Below, one piece after another: positions 48,752-61,200 of a stretch of DNA of 64,000 bases. The notes below the pieces were generated by a model. The model was not told where the DNA came from. It saw nothing but the letters and a program-made list of their open reading frames with translations, and made no database searches. Within the stretch, counting starts at the first letter, position 1. Each line of letters begins with the position of its first letter. The DNA is from Anisakis pegreffii (Eukaryota; Nematoda; Chromadorea; Rhabditida; Anisakidae), in the NCBI GenBank assembly GCA_035041965.1, contig JAPYMA010000467.1:84562-148561 (forward strand), read 5' to 3'. The translations under genes and the position numbers were made by a program.

Positions 48752-50202
48752 TGTGAACAACAACTCCCTTAAAACTTTGAAATGCAATGCTCTAAAATTA
48801 ACTGATTTAGCGAGTATTGATATCAGAATATCGAACAGTGACTCTTCGAAGAATCTCACCCGTGAATTTATTATGCTAATGTGATCACTGGACATGAGAA
48901 AGCAATTCAGTTAGAGTAGTGATTCCGTTTTCAGCACTACCATTCATCGCGGGGAATAAAATGATTATACGGGAAGGAATGTGATCTAGAACTCGACGGT
49001 AATGTAGATCTTGATCGGGAATGAGAATTATCAACCCAGCAGCGGATTGATATGAGTTTCACGAGAAAGCCATTTGTAGAAACGGGCCGCCATGGGCCAT
49101 AAAGCGTCCACAAACAGTTTTTGATCGGGATTTCGCAAACTGAATGACAGTGAATTGATGTTTGAAGGAGACAAGGTGCCGTAATGCACATTTCATCGTC
49201 AAGTCTTGACCAGAAGTCAGACTTTCTCGAAGAACTGAGTCCATTTCGGACCGTGAAGATCTTATGACTTGATTCTGAGTTGATAAGCGTAGATATAAGG
49301 AAAATTTAACTCAAATTCAATATTTCAGCTCGGATTTTTTGCAGAATTGTGTCATTTCGACAAATAAACTGATGACATTGGTGAAAGTGTCTAAGACTTT
49401 TAGTTCCCTGACAAACAGCACCCTTGAAGCGTCGTTCTCGACTATTTTTTTGAAGACGTGTTCACCATTATGGCTTGAGGCTTCAAGATTACCGAACTAA
49501 ATATTAAAAAAGCATGCATGATAACAAAAGAAACGATGATAAAATAAACGACAGATTTACATATGTAAAATAAAAAGTTACATCGACAGACTCACAGATT
49601 TACATAAATAAAATTACATAAAAAATTAAAAACTCACATAAACTATCAACCTTTTTAAATTGACAAATGCACAATTACAGCCAATAACAGCATGATAGGA
49701 ATCATGATGAGATCACAAATTTTGACACCAAATTTTGTGCTGCAAATCTTTACAAAAATGTTGCAGCCCAATATTTTTTAAATTTATCTATTTCTCAAAA
49801 CGATTTTTGCTTTACTGTAATTGCAATGTCTTACATAACTCCCAATCCTCCTGTGATGTTGCCAATCTTTTTTTCAATTTTCAGCCATTTTGAGACATAG
49901 AACGTAACCGAAAAAAGCCGTCATTAACGAAAACATCAAGCAAATGTTGCCTATGATACTCGTTCCATTATAGCGTAATCCTTTAACCTGCTATAAGAAC
50001 GGAGAAGCGACACTCAACAACAGATGCATTCTCGTCTCATTCAGAATCAGCATTCAAAGATACTTGACAACTGATCTTGATAAAGCTTTTGGCAGTATGA
50101 TTTTAATACGTAAACTTGAATACGTAAACTCTCGTTGAATTTTTGCTGCAAAGAAGTCGTTGCGATATTGTTGCTGGTCATAGAATTGAGCAACAAGAAA
50201 TA
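48752..50202. other. Divergent intergenic region between pas-6 and the PAF-acetylhydrolase gene
   Basis: This is the presumed shared promoter region. At about 49550-49640 it holds irregular repeats of CGACAGATTTACATA and ACATAAATAAAATTACATA. No gene recognised. Confidence 0.4.
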
Positions 50203-50208
50203 TTTCAG
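50203..50208 (+). promoter_or_regulatory. Probable trans-splice acceptor of the PAF-acetylhydrolase gene
   Basis: TTTCAG lies one base before the ATG at 50210. This favours ATG 50210 over the upstream in-frame ATG at 50135. Confidence 0.55.
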
Positions 50209-50209
50209 G

Positions 50210-53200
50210 ATGGGCATAACCGGGTCATCATTATCAGGTGATAGGAGTGGTAATAGTACTCAAAATAATGATGGTACTAATAATTCCTCATCCAAATTGC
50301 TCTTACCAAAAGTCGGTTTCGGAAAGTATGAAGTAGGTTGTGCGGATATCATGATTGCAGATGGTGATGAAGGTGATTTGGGCGTATTTGCGCGAATATT
50401 TTACCCATCCGATAGGAATGATGTCCGCTCAGCATCGAATGTTTGTTTCATTTAGTTTTATTTTTGATCAGCACTTAATGTTTACTGTTGTCATTCTCCT
50501 TATCCATGAATCTAACTTTTATAATATGATCGGCATCATTTTTATTTAATTATGCAAGCACTGGAACCAGTACGATTTCCATCCTGCACAAAGTATGATT
50601 AAACACTTGGATTCAAAAATCATTTTAATTTTAATGAATATTTTGCATAGATATGTTCGTTTATCATTTATTCCTTTATCATTTATCTCGCTCGTTTATC
50701 ATTTATTCCTTTATCAATTAATACATATTAATACATTAATACATAATAATTCGTTTTCTTCATGGAAGTAGGTGGATTCTTCTAATCCTATAAATACTAA
50801 AGAAATTGCTGAATCGAATTGAAATAGTTTTAAATTTGAAGTTAGCTGAGCGTTAGATGATCATTCAAACAAATTGTGATCACAATACTGAAACCGCAGA
50901 ACTGTTTCCATTTGTCGATTGAATTTTCATAAATAATCTTCAAATTCCTCTCAGTTCTCAGGGAATTGCAAAAAACTGGAGCTCAACGGTGCATATTAAG
51001 GGTTCAACGCAATCGGATCACAGCGATAGACCAGTTTGGTTACCGCGAAAGGAGTACATTGATGGTTGTGCACTCTACAAGAATACCAGTCCTCGGAAGC
51101 TGAATTTCGTTTTCGATTGGTTTATAGGAGAAAGAAGGTGCGCGTGACGCTACGTAATGAAGTTTGACGAGGATTCAGATATAATATCTGCATACAGGGA
51201 GGCCTACAAACTGAAACATAAAGCCGGAATGAAGAATTTGAGTATAACTGTAAAATAGGCCAAATTCCACAGGTATATATGAATCTGAATTTGTGTGAAT
51301 CATCTGATACTCAGTGCAGTTGACGAAATGATTATTTGCGATTGTGATGGTGTCAGTCAAAAACGCACCCTTCATTCTTGATAAGGAATACAATTTCTGA
51401 TTTGACTCAGGTTAGTTTCCGCTCCGCGAGCATGAGCAGTTTTGAATTAGTGATCAAAATGTTGATGTTGAAGGATAAATGCAAAATGGCATCAAGCGTT
51501 ATATTCTCGATTGGATCAGAATGGGACAAAGAAACAGAATATATCATTTCCTGTAGTCATCTTCTCCCATGGTCTTTCGGCATGCAGACATTTTTATTCG
51601 GTTTTTTGTACGTCACTAGCTAGTTACGGCTTCGTTGTGGCTGCCATTGAACACAGGTCTGATTTCTATTCGAATATATTTATGATAAAATTGGTTCGTC
51701 GATTCACATACAGTGCAATGATATATTGTTCGAGCACAACCATCGCAAGTATTTCGAATTCACCAGATGATTGTATGAATATGGCTAGGGGAAGCTTTAT
51801 TTTTAAATTATCAGTGACTGGTTTTAACGCCGATGATAAACTCTACGTTTTTGCTTGCATATTACAATTATGTCAGAAAGACCCACACACCACAGCAAGA
51901 AACATTTTTGATAAACATTTATGACAGCTTACTTTGCGTGTTTGCGTTCAAATTCAAGGATAGAGGAAAGGTCATGTAAATTATGTTCTTCATGCTTTAT
52001 GAGCCATAATCAGTGGGTGGTTGATTATAATGTGAATGCTCTCCAGAGATCGATCCGCCTGCTGGACATATAAGTTGGATGTTGATCCGGTAAATGGCAC
52101 AACCACAGAGAAGTCGATTAATTTAAGGAAACTGGCATCGACTGATAATGAATTTCGTGTTCGAAATCAACAAGTTTGATTTTCATGTTTTAATATCTAA
52201 TTCACGATTTTACTAACCAATTCATTTTCATGATTTACTATCCAATTGTTGCACTTATGGAGGCCATCATTGTTGAATTCTGCAATACTATTTCGTTGTG
52301 CAGAGAGTAAAGGCTGCTTTCAGTAACAGTAGAAGTGAACATGAATTAGGGATATTACAGTTGCATAAACGTGTAAGTGAGTGCGTGAAATTGTTGAATG
52401 TCCTAGAAGAAATAAACCTTGGGCAGTGCTCATCTACATCGACCGATAGAAAACAAATGGGATGTCGAATTGTATTGGGCAATTCATTCGACTGGTCGCA
52501 GTTCAAGGTTTTTTGAATTTATCCGATTCGAGTTGATTCTCAAATACATTTCGTTCCCATTGTTTTCAATCTTGCAGAGTAATGATGATGAAATTGAAGG
52601 GTCGACTGAATATGAGTAAATCGTCGATTGTTGGTCATTCATTTGGGGGTGCCACTGCAATTGCTGCTTCTGCGTTCTCAACTGATTTCACGGTTTGTTA
52701 ATTTATTTGTGATTGTCGTTGATCAAGATTGCTTGCAACGGATTGCAGACTGCGATAGTGTTGGATGGTTGGATGTTGCCAGTGGAACGCGAACTGTACG
52801 AACGAATTCAGCAACCGACCTTGTTCTTAAATGCTTCATTATTTCAGTGGCCATCGAACGTGAACAGTATGCATAAAGTTACCTTGAACAATAATGGCAG
52901 CACCATCGTCACACTCAAGTCGGTTATCTTTATGCATTGTGAATTTTCAAATTTGGATTGACTGTCTTGAATACAGCATCCTTTCATTTGAATGAATGCA
53001 TTCTGTCAGTAAGATGAAGAGCTTCAATAAATAAAAGTGCATGCTAAAATTTAAAATAGCAATGAATATTATGAATGAGTAATGAGTAGAATGAATCTAA
53101 GATGGCGACGAGCGAAAACTTTCAGTGATACAACGCATCAATCATTCACAGATTTCTCGGTTTTATCACCGGGATTTATAAGCCGTAAAATCGGTTTCCA

Positions 53201-53366
53201 CGGCCACATGGAGCCGCATCGTTGCTATGAAGCGATCCTGGAACTAACAGTTCATTATATCAGAAAGCATTCTTTAGAAGACGATGTCGACTTGAAATCA
53301 GTCATCAATAACTATAATGACTTCGTTTACGAAGGGACGAATTTTGACTTAAAGGAAAGTGCTTAG
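50210..53366 (+). CDS. Platelet-activating factor acetylhydrolase (group VII phospholipase A2)
   Basis: This serine hydrolase removes short or oxidised acyl chains from the sn-2 position of phospholipids. I chose ATG 50210, giving MGITGSS, which fits N-myristoylation as in mammalian PAF-AH II. Exons, approximately: 50210-50439 ([18 protein letters not shown]), 50955-51137 ([17 protein letters not shown]), about 51475-51656 ([26 protein letters not shown]), 52047-52169 ([12 protein letters not shown]), 52304-52508 ([18 protein letters not shown]), about 52578-52695 ([14 protein letters not shown]), about 52725-52918 ([17 protein letters not shown]) and about 53112-53366 ([13 protein letters not shown]), stop TAG 53364-53366. 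The Ser (GHSFGG), Asp (LDGWM) and His (THQSFTDF) triad is complete. Exon phases agree where checked. I see no signal peptide from this start, so it is probably intracellular. Confidence 0.88.
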
Positions 53367-54067
53367 GATCCTCATGCTGTTGACCACTGGCCTGTTAACA
53401 TTTGGCTGTGGTTGAAACTGTATGTTTCATTGTTAATATCATCATTATTATTATTATCCGAGTTGGGATCACTATTGTTGTCATAACTTTATTGATGTTC
53501 ATTCGTTTCATTTTCAAATCGATTTGTCATTTTCTACGAAAATTTATGCACTATTTTCATGTCGATTTGTATTATGTTATTTATGCATTCAGATGATATT
53601 TTACTTGATGATATGTATGCCTTATAAAACTGATATCTTTAAATAATTAATGTGAAGGTAGTATATGATTAATCTAACTATGCATGGACACGTTTCGTGC
53701 AGAGAACATTCGATATTTCGCTGATTTTCTAATCGGAATTAGTCGTTATATGTGTTTGTAAATATGCAATTTTATACATACCAAATACATTTATGATTGT
53801 CTCGTTACCAAATATATTTATGAATGTCTCGTTTATTATAAGTGTTATTTTAATTGAGTTCAACTAAACTTGTTAGTTGCTTGCAGTTATGTTAGTCTGA
53901 TTCTATTTGATCCATTCAGCTGACGACAAAATTTTTTCCGTGAGTGAGAATCGAATTGAAGGAAACTTTTGTCGTGAGCTGAGCAGTGGTCTTATAAATA
54001 GCAATTGCCCTCAGAGTAGTATATAATCCATATTGAAGTGCTGGAACGAAGTAGTATGTAACTCATC
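53367..54067. other. Intergenic, 3' of the PAF-acetylhydrolase gene
   Basis: AT-rich. A duplicated phrase ACCAAATA(C/T)ATTTATGA...GTCTCGTT occurs at about 53780-53830. No gene recognised. Confidence 0.4.
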
Positions 54068-54080
54068 CGTAAAATATGCA

Positions 54081-54531
54081 GGTAGATCAAATAGTAATAT
54101 AGTTTTATTGACAATGTATTACCAACGCAAATAGAGATGTCATTTACAAAGTTCAACGTTTCGGCGTTATGCCATCTTCAGGAACACGTTGTTGAATCAC
54201 TGACGGTGGTCGTACGTATTCGTTGGAGAGATCCAGGGTCAGGGATTATGGGGCAATAGGTGGGGGATTATCAATGAGACGATTGGAGATTACAATAACT
54301 GTGACATAGGGTGAAATTGGGGAGATAAACATTAACATGGTGATGAAAGCAAATAAATAAACGATGGTAATATAATTATGATCTCCATCATTTTAATTAT
54401 ACTTCCCTATGTTGAACTTTGTAAATGACATCTCTATTTGCGCTGGTAATACATTGTCAATAAAACTATATTACTATTTGATCTACCTGTTACCACCATG
54501 CGCCTTATGAAGGAGGAAACTTTTCAGCAAT
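54081..54531. mobile_element. Non-autonomous mobile element, copy B, with 13-base target duplication
   Basis: It begins GGTAGATCAAATAGTAATAT. Near its right end the first roughly 95 bases recur in reverse complement (TTTGTAAATGACATCTCTAT to GATCTACC), followed by a tail GCGCCTTATGAAGGAGGAAA. CGTAAAATATGCA flanks it on both sides (54068-54080 and 54532-54544), a 13-base target-site duplication. It is homologous to the copy at 35294-35522. No coding frame. The long duplication and asymmetric tail fit an element moved by a retroelement (LINE or Penelope-like) better than a classic DNA transposon, but I cannot name the family. Confidence 0.8.
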
Positions 54532-54898
54532 CGTAAAATATGCATTAATTTGTCATAATGCATATGATCGTCATGCGTGCATACAATATAAAATGTTCAA
54601 TAACAAATGAAATGTTTTATGTCGGTATAAAAATAAATGATTATCGCTAACTTGGATGTACACATTTCCCTGAGCCACGCATTTACTCACCAAATCAATA
54701 TTCGTTGAGTATGATGGTAAGATCTATGGATAAAGAACACTTCATAAAACTGCGTTTTTTTACTGCATGGAACTGAATTTTTGAATTGGATAATTAAAAG
54801 CAGACAGTCACTGAATGCAAAAGTATTAACATGAAGTGCGATGGTGACTCACTCAGTATGATTGACGTTGAATGTAACAGTGCAACAAGTATCGCAAC

Positions 54899-55080
54899 AT
54901 TGACTGAAAATCCTCAAAATAATCTCAAAATTATCTCAAGGTTATCTCAAAATTATCTCAAAATTTTCTCCAAATTATCTCAAAACTATCCCAAAATTAC
55001 CTCAAACCTATCGCAAAATTGTCTCAAAATAGCCTTGAAATTATCTCAAAGTTCTCTCAAAATTATCTCAAGCCTACCTA
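54899..55080 (+). repeat. Minisatellite with an 11-base core (TATCTCAAAAT)
   Basis: About fifteen imperfect copies of TATCTCAAAAT follow one another, with variants such as TTTCTCCAAAT and TATCGCAAAAT. The open frame across it (repeats of SQNYLKI) follows from the period and is not called as a gene. Confidence 0.85.
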
Positions 55081-55289
55081 CTATCTTAAAACCTGGAATA
55101 GCCACCAAAGTTGGATCCAGAAAAAACCACAGGCAGAGCTATTTATGGTAAAATTTTGGAAAATTTTGAAAATAGTTTTGGCCATATCTAAGCAACCGCT
55201 TGAGATCAAGGCCTGATATTTAAACAGTAGGTAGTACAATGTAAGATCATTGTCCTAGTGCTCTTAACTCGAAAAAAAAATCGAGTGCA

Positions 55290-58200
55290 AATCTATGAGC
55301 AATTCAGCGCTAGGTGACATAGCATAATAAAATAGCTACACCTCCTCAACAAAGCAAAATCGCTCAGCAAAATATATGATTTCCTGAATCGAGAGATTCT
55401 GATCGATCGATTGGTGTGAAGAGATTGATATGTTACTGGTGAAAGCTGAGGGTACGGTAGACTTGAATGTGCTAACACGTATAACATCACAGAAATTGCT
55501 ATATCTCCTTTTAAAATGGGAATTTCTCAGCAAGCATTACATTTATAGAAAGAAGAGATACAGATTCATCGAACAACGTATAAACATTAATACGTTTACA
55601 AGCAAAACCGAGAAGACGGTAGGCCTGAATGTATCAAACATACATTTCTCTTCTCTTGCATTGCATGTATTGATCCATAGTCATCACGTGCATATCTATG
55701 AGCAATTCAGCGCTAGTTGACACAGCTTTAATAAAATAGCTAGACCTCCTCAACAAAGCAAAATCGCTCGACAAAATATATGATTTTCTTTATCCAGAGA
55801 TTCAGCTTGATCGATTGGTGTGAAGAAATTGATATGTTACTGGTCAAAGCTGAGGGTACGGTAGGCTTGAATGTCTTTAACCGAATGGCATCACAAAAAT
55901 TAATATATCTCCTCGAAAAGTGGGAATTTTCAAGCCGGCATTTCAGTGTTGGAAAGAAGAGATTCTGCTCGATCGAACGGTGTATAAATGATGATATGTT
56001 TCCGGGCAAAGCTGAGAAGACAGTGAGCTTGAATACATCATCAAACTCAAATTTCTACAGTTATGTATAGCCTCCATTGATCTATAGTGATCATACGGGA
56101 ATGTGAATGAGCGATTCAGCGCTAGTTGAGATAGCTTCAAAAAAATAACTAGATCTCCTCAACAAAGCAGAATCGCTCGGCAAAATATATGATTTTCTTT
56201 ATCCAGAGACAGTGAGCTTGAATACATCATCAAACTCAAATTTCCATTAATTAGGATCACAAAAATTAATATATCTCCTCGCGAGCTGGAAATTTTCAAG
56301 CCAGAATTTCACCCTTAGAAAGGAGACATTCTGCTCCATCGAAAGATGTATAAATTGTGATATGTTTCCGGGCAAAGCTGAGAAGACGGTGAGCTTGAAT
56401 ACATCAAACTGAAATTTCTATAGCTATGTTTAGCCTCTATTGATCTATAGTGATCAAACGGGAATGTGAATGAGCAACTCAGCGCTAGTTGAGGTAGCTT
56501 TAAAAAATAGCTAGATCTCCTCAACAAAGCAGAATCGCTCGGCAAAAAATTGTGATATGTTTCCGGGCAAAGCTGAGAAGACAGTGAGCGTGAATACATC
56601 ATCAAACTCAAATTTCCATTAATTAGGATCACATAAATTAATATATCCCCTCGCAAACTGGATATTTTCAAGCCGGCGTTTCACCGTTAGAAAAAAGACA
56701 TTCTGTTCAATCGAAAGATGCATAAATTGTGATATGTTTCCGGGCAAAGCTGAGAAGACAGTGAGCTTGAATACATCATCAAACTCAAATTTCCATTAAT
56801 TAGGATCACAAAAATTAATATATCTCCTCGCTAGCTGAAAATTTTCAAGCCAGAATTTCACCCTCAGAAAGGAGACATTCTGCCCAATCGAACGATGTAT
56901 AAATAATGATATGTTTCCGGGCAAAGCTGAGAAGACAGTGAGCTTGAATACATCATCAAACTCAAATTTTCATTAATTAGGATCACTAAAATCCCTATAT
57001 CTCCTCGTAAACTGGAAATTTTCAAGCCGGCATTTCAGTTTTGGAAAGGCGAGATTCTGTTCAATCGAACGATGTATAAATAATGATATGTTTCCGGGCA
57101 AAGCTGAGAAGACAGTGAGCTTGAATACATCATCAAACTCAAATTTTCATTAATTAGGATCACTAAAATCCCTATATCTCCTCGTAAGCTGAAAATTTTC
57201 AAGCCGGCATTTCAGTGTTGGAAAGAAGAGATTCTGCTCAATCGAACGATGTATAAATGATGATATGTTTCCGGGCAAAGCTGAGAAGACGGTGAGCTCG
57301 AATACATCGAAGTCAAATTTCTATAGTTATGTACAGCCTCTATTGATCTATAGTGATCATACGGGAGTGTGAATGAGCGACTCAGCGCTAGATAAGATAG
57401 CTTTAAAAAATAGCTAGATCTCCTCAACAAAGCAGAATCGCTCGGCAAAAAATTGTGATATGTTTCCGGGCAAAGCTGAGAAGACAGTGAGCGTGAATAC
57501 ATCATCAAACTCAAATTTCCATTAATTAGGATCACATAAATTAATATATCCCCTCGCAAACTGGATATTTTCAAGCCGGCGTTTCACCGTTAGAAAAAAG
57601 ACATTCTGTTCAATCGAAAGATGCATAAATTGTGATATGTTTCCGGGCAAAGCTGAGAAGACAGTGAGCTTGAATACATCATCAAACTCAAATTTTCATT
57701 AATTAGGATCACAAAAATTAATATATCTCCTCGCTAAGCTGAAAATTTTCAAGCCGGCATTTCAGTGTTGGAAAGAAGAGATTCTGCTCAATCGAACGAT
57801 GTATAAATGATGATATGTTTCCGGGCAAAGCTGAGAAGACGGTGAGCTCGAATACATCGAAGTCAAATTTCTATAGTTATGTACAGCCTCTATTGATCTA
57901 TAGTGATCATACGGGAGTGTGAATGAGCGACTCAGCGCTAGATAAGATAGCTTTAAAAAAATAGCTAGATCTCCTCAACTAAGCAAAATCGCTCGACAAG
58001 ATATATGATTTTCTTTATCCAGAGATTCAGCTTGATCGATTGGTGTGAAGAAATTGATATGTTACTGGTCAAAGCTGAGGGTACGGTAGGCTTGAATGTC
58101 TTTAACCGAATGGCATCACAAAAATTAATATATCTCCTCGAAGAGTGGGAATTTTCAAGCCGGCATTTCAGTGTTGGAAAGAAGAGATTCTGCCCGATCG

Positions 58201-61200
58201 AACGATGTATAAATAACGATATGTTTCCGGGCAAAGCTGAGAAGACAGTGAGCTTGAATACATCATCAAACTCAAATTTTCATTAATTAGGATCACTAAA
58301 ATCCCTATATCTCCTCGTAAACTGGAAATTTTCAAGCCGGCATTTCAGTGTTGGAAAGAAGAGATTCTGCTCAATCGAACGATGTATAAATGATGATATG
58401 TTTCCGGGCAAAGCTGAGAAGACGGTGAGCTCGAATACATCGAAGTCAAATTTCTATAGCTATGTTTAGCCTCTATTGATCTATAGTGATCAAACGGGAA
58501 TGTGAATGAGCAACTCAGCGCTAGTTGAGGTAGCTTTAAAAAATAGCTAGATCTCCTCAACAAAGCAGAATCGCTCGGCAAAAAATTGTGATATGTTTCC
58601 GGGCAAAGCTGAGAAGACAGTGAGCGTGAATACATCATCAAACTCAAATTTCCATTAATTAGGATCACATAAATTAATATATCCCCTCGCAAACTGGATA
58701 TTTTCAAGCCGGCGTTTCACCGTTAGAAAAAAGACATTCTGTTCAATCGAAAGATGCATAAATTGTGATATGTTTCCGGGCAAAGCTGAGAAGACAGTGA
58801 GCTTGAATACATCATCAAACTCAAATTTCCATTAATTAGGATCACAAAAATTAATATATCTCCTCGCTAGCTGAAAATTTTCAAGCCAGAATTTCACCTT
58901 CAGAAAGGAGACATTCTGCCCAATCGAACGATGTATAAATAACGATATGTTTCCGGGCAAAGCTGAGAAGACAGTGAGCTTGAATACATCATCAAACTCA
59001 AATTTTCATTAATTAGGATCACTAAAATCCCTATATCTCCTCGTAAACTGGAAATTTTCAAGCCGGCATTTCAGTTTTGGAAAGGCGAGATTCTGTTCAA
59101 TAGAACGATTTATAAATAATGATATGTTTCCTGGCAAAGCTGAGAAGACAGTGAGCTTGAATACATCATCAAACTCAAATTTTCATTAATTAGGATCACT
59201 AAAATCCCTATATCTCCTCGTAAGCTGAAAATTTTCAAGCCGGCATTTCAGTGTTGGAAAGAAGAGATTCTGCTCAATCGAACGATGTATAAATGATGAT
59301 ATGTTTCCGGGCAAAGCTGAGAAGACGGTGAGCTCGAATACATCGAAGTCAAATTTCTATAGTTATGTACAGCCTCTATTGATCTATAGTGATCATACGG
59401 GAGTGTGAATGAGCGACTCAGCGCTAGATAAGATAGCTTTAAAAAAATAGCTAGATCTCCTCAACTAAGCAAAATCGCTCGACAAGATATATGATTTTCT
59501 TTATCCAGAGATTCAGCTTGATCGATTGGTGTGAAGAAATTGATATGTTACTGGTCAAAGCTGAGGGTACGGTAGGCTTGAATGTCTTTAACCGAATGGC
59601 ATCACAAAAATTAATATATCTCCTCGAAGAGTGGGAATTTTCAAGCCGGCATTTCAGTGTTGGAAAGAAGAGATTCTGCCCGATCGAACGATGTATAAAT
59701 AACGATATGTTTCCGGGCAAAGCTGAGAAGACAGTGAGCTTGAATACATCATCAAACTCAAATTTTCATTAATTAGGATCACTAAAATCCCTATATCTCC
59801 TCGTAAACTGGAAATTTTCAAGCCGGCATTTCAGTGTTGGAAAGAAGAGATTCTGCTCAATCGAACGATGTATAAATGATGATATGTTTCCGGGCAAAGC
59901 TGAGAAGACGGTGAGCTCGAATACATCGAAGTCAAATTTCTATAGTTATGTACAGCCTCTATTGATCTATAGTGATCATACGGGAGTGTGAATGAGCGAC
60001 TCAGCGCTAGATAAGATAGCTTTAAAAAAATAGCTAGATCTCCTCAACTAAGCAAAATCGCTCGACAAGATATATGATTTTCTTTATCCAGAGATTCAGC
60101 TTGATCGATTGGTGTGAAGAAATTGATATGTTACTGGTCAAAGCTGAGGGTACGGTAGGCTTGAATGTCTTTAACCGAATGGCATCACAAAAATTAATAT
60201 ATCTCCTCGAAGAGTGGGAATTTTCAAGCCGGCTTTTCAGTGTTGGAAAGAAGAGATCCTGCCCGATCGAACGATGTATAAATAACGATATGTTTCCGGG
60301 CAAAGCTGAGAAGACGGTGAGCTCGAATACATCGAAGTCAAATTTCTATAGTTATGTACAGCCTCTATTGATCTATAGTGATCATACGGGAGTGTGAATG
60401 AGCGACTCAGCGCTAGATAAGATAGCTTTAAAAAAATAGCTAGATCTCCTCAACTAAGCAAAATCGCTCGACAAGATATATGATTTTCTTTATCCAGAGA
60501 TTCAGCTTGATCGATTGGTGTGAAGAAATTGATATGTTACTGGTCAAAGCTGAGGGTACGGTAGGCTTGAATGTCTTTAACCGAATGGCATCACAAAAAT
60601 TAATATATCTCCTCGAAGAGTGGGAATTTTCAAGCCGGCATTTCAGTGTTGGAAAGAAGAGATTCTGCCCGATCGAACGATGTATAAATAACGATATGTT
60701 TCCGGGCAAAGCTGAGAAGACAGTGAGCTTGAATACATCATCAAACTCAAATTTTCATTAATTAGGATCACTAAAATCCCTATATCTCCTCGTAAACTGG
60801 AAATTTTCAAGCCGGCATTTCAGTTTTAGAAAGGCGAGATTCTGTTCAATCGAACGATGTATAAATAATGATATGTTTCCGGGCAAAGCTGAGAAGACAG
60901 TGAGCTTGAATACATCATCAAACTCAAATTTTCATTAATTAGGATCACTAAAATCCCTATATCTCCTCGTAAGCTGGAAATTTTCAAGCCGGCATTTCAG
61001 TGTTGGAAAGAAGAGATTCTGCTCAATCGAACGATGTATAAATGATGATATGTTTCCGGGCAAAGCTGAGAAGACGGTGAGCTCGAATACATCGAAGTCA
61101 AATTTCTATAGTTATGTACAGCCTCTATTGATCTATAATGATCAAACGGGAATGTGAATGAGCAACTCAGCGCTAGTTGAGGTAGCTTTAAAAAAATAGC

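Noticed and set aside
49059..49244. 61-codon minus-strand frame upstream of pas-6
   Set aside because: No match to any family I know and no link to pas-6, which already has a complete N-terminus at 48736.
51511..51670. SHGLSACRH as the nucleophile motif of the lipase
   Set aside because: In this family the conserved FSHGL segment precedes the real nucleophile, which is in GHSFGG, encoded at about 52640.
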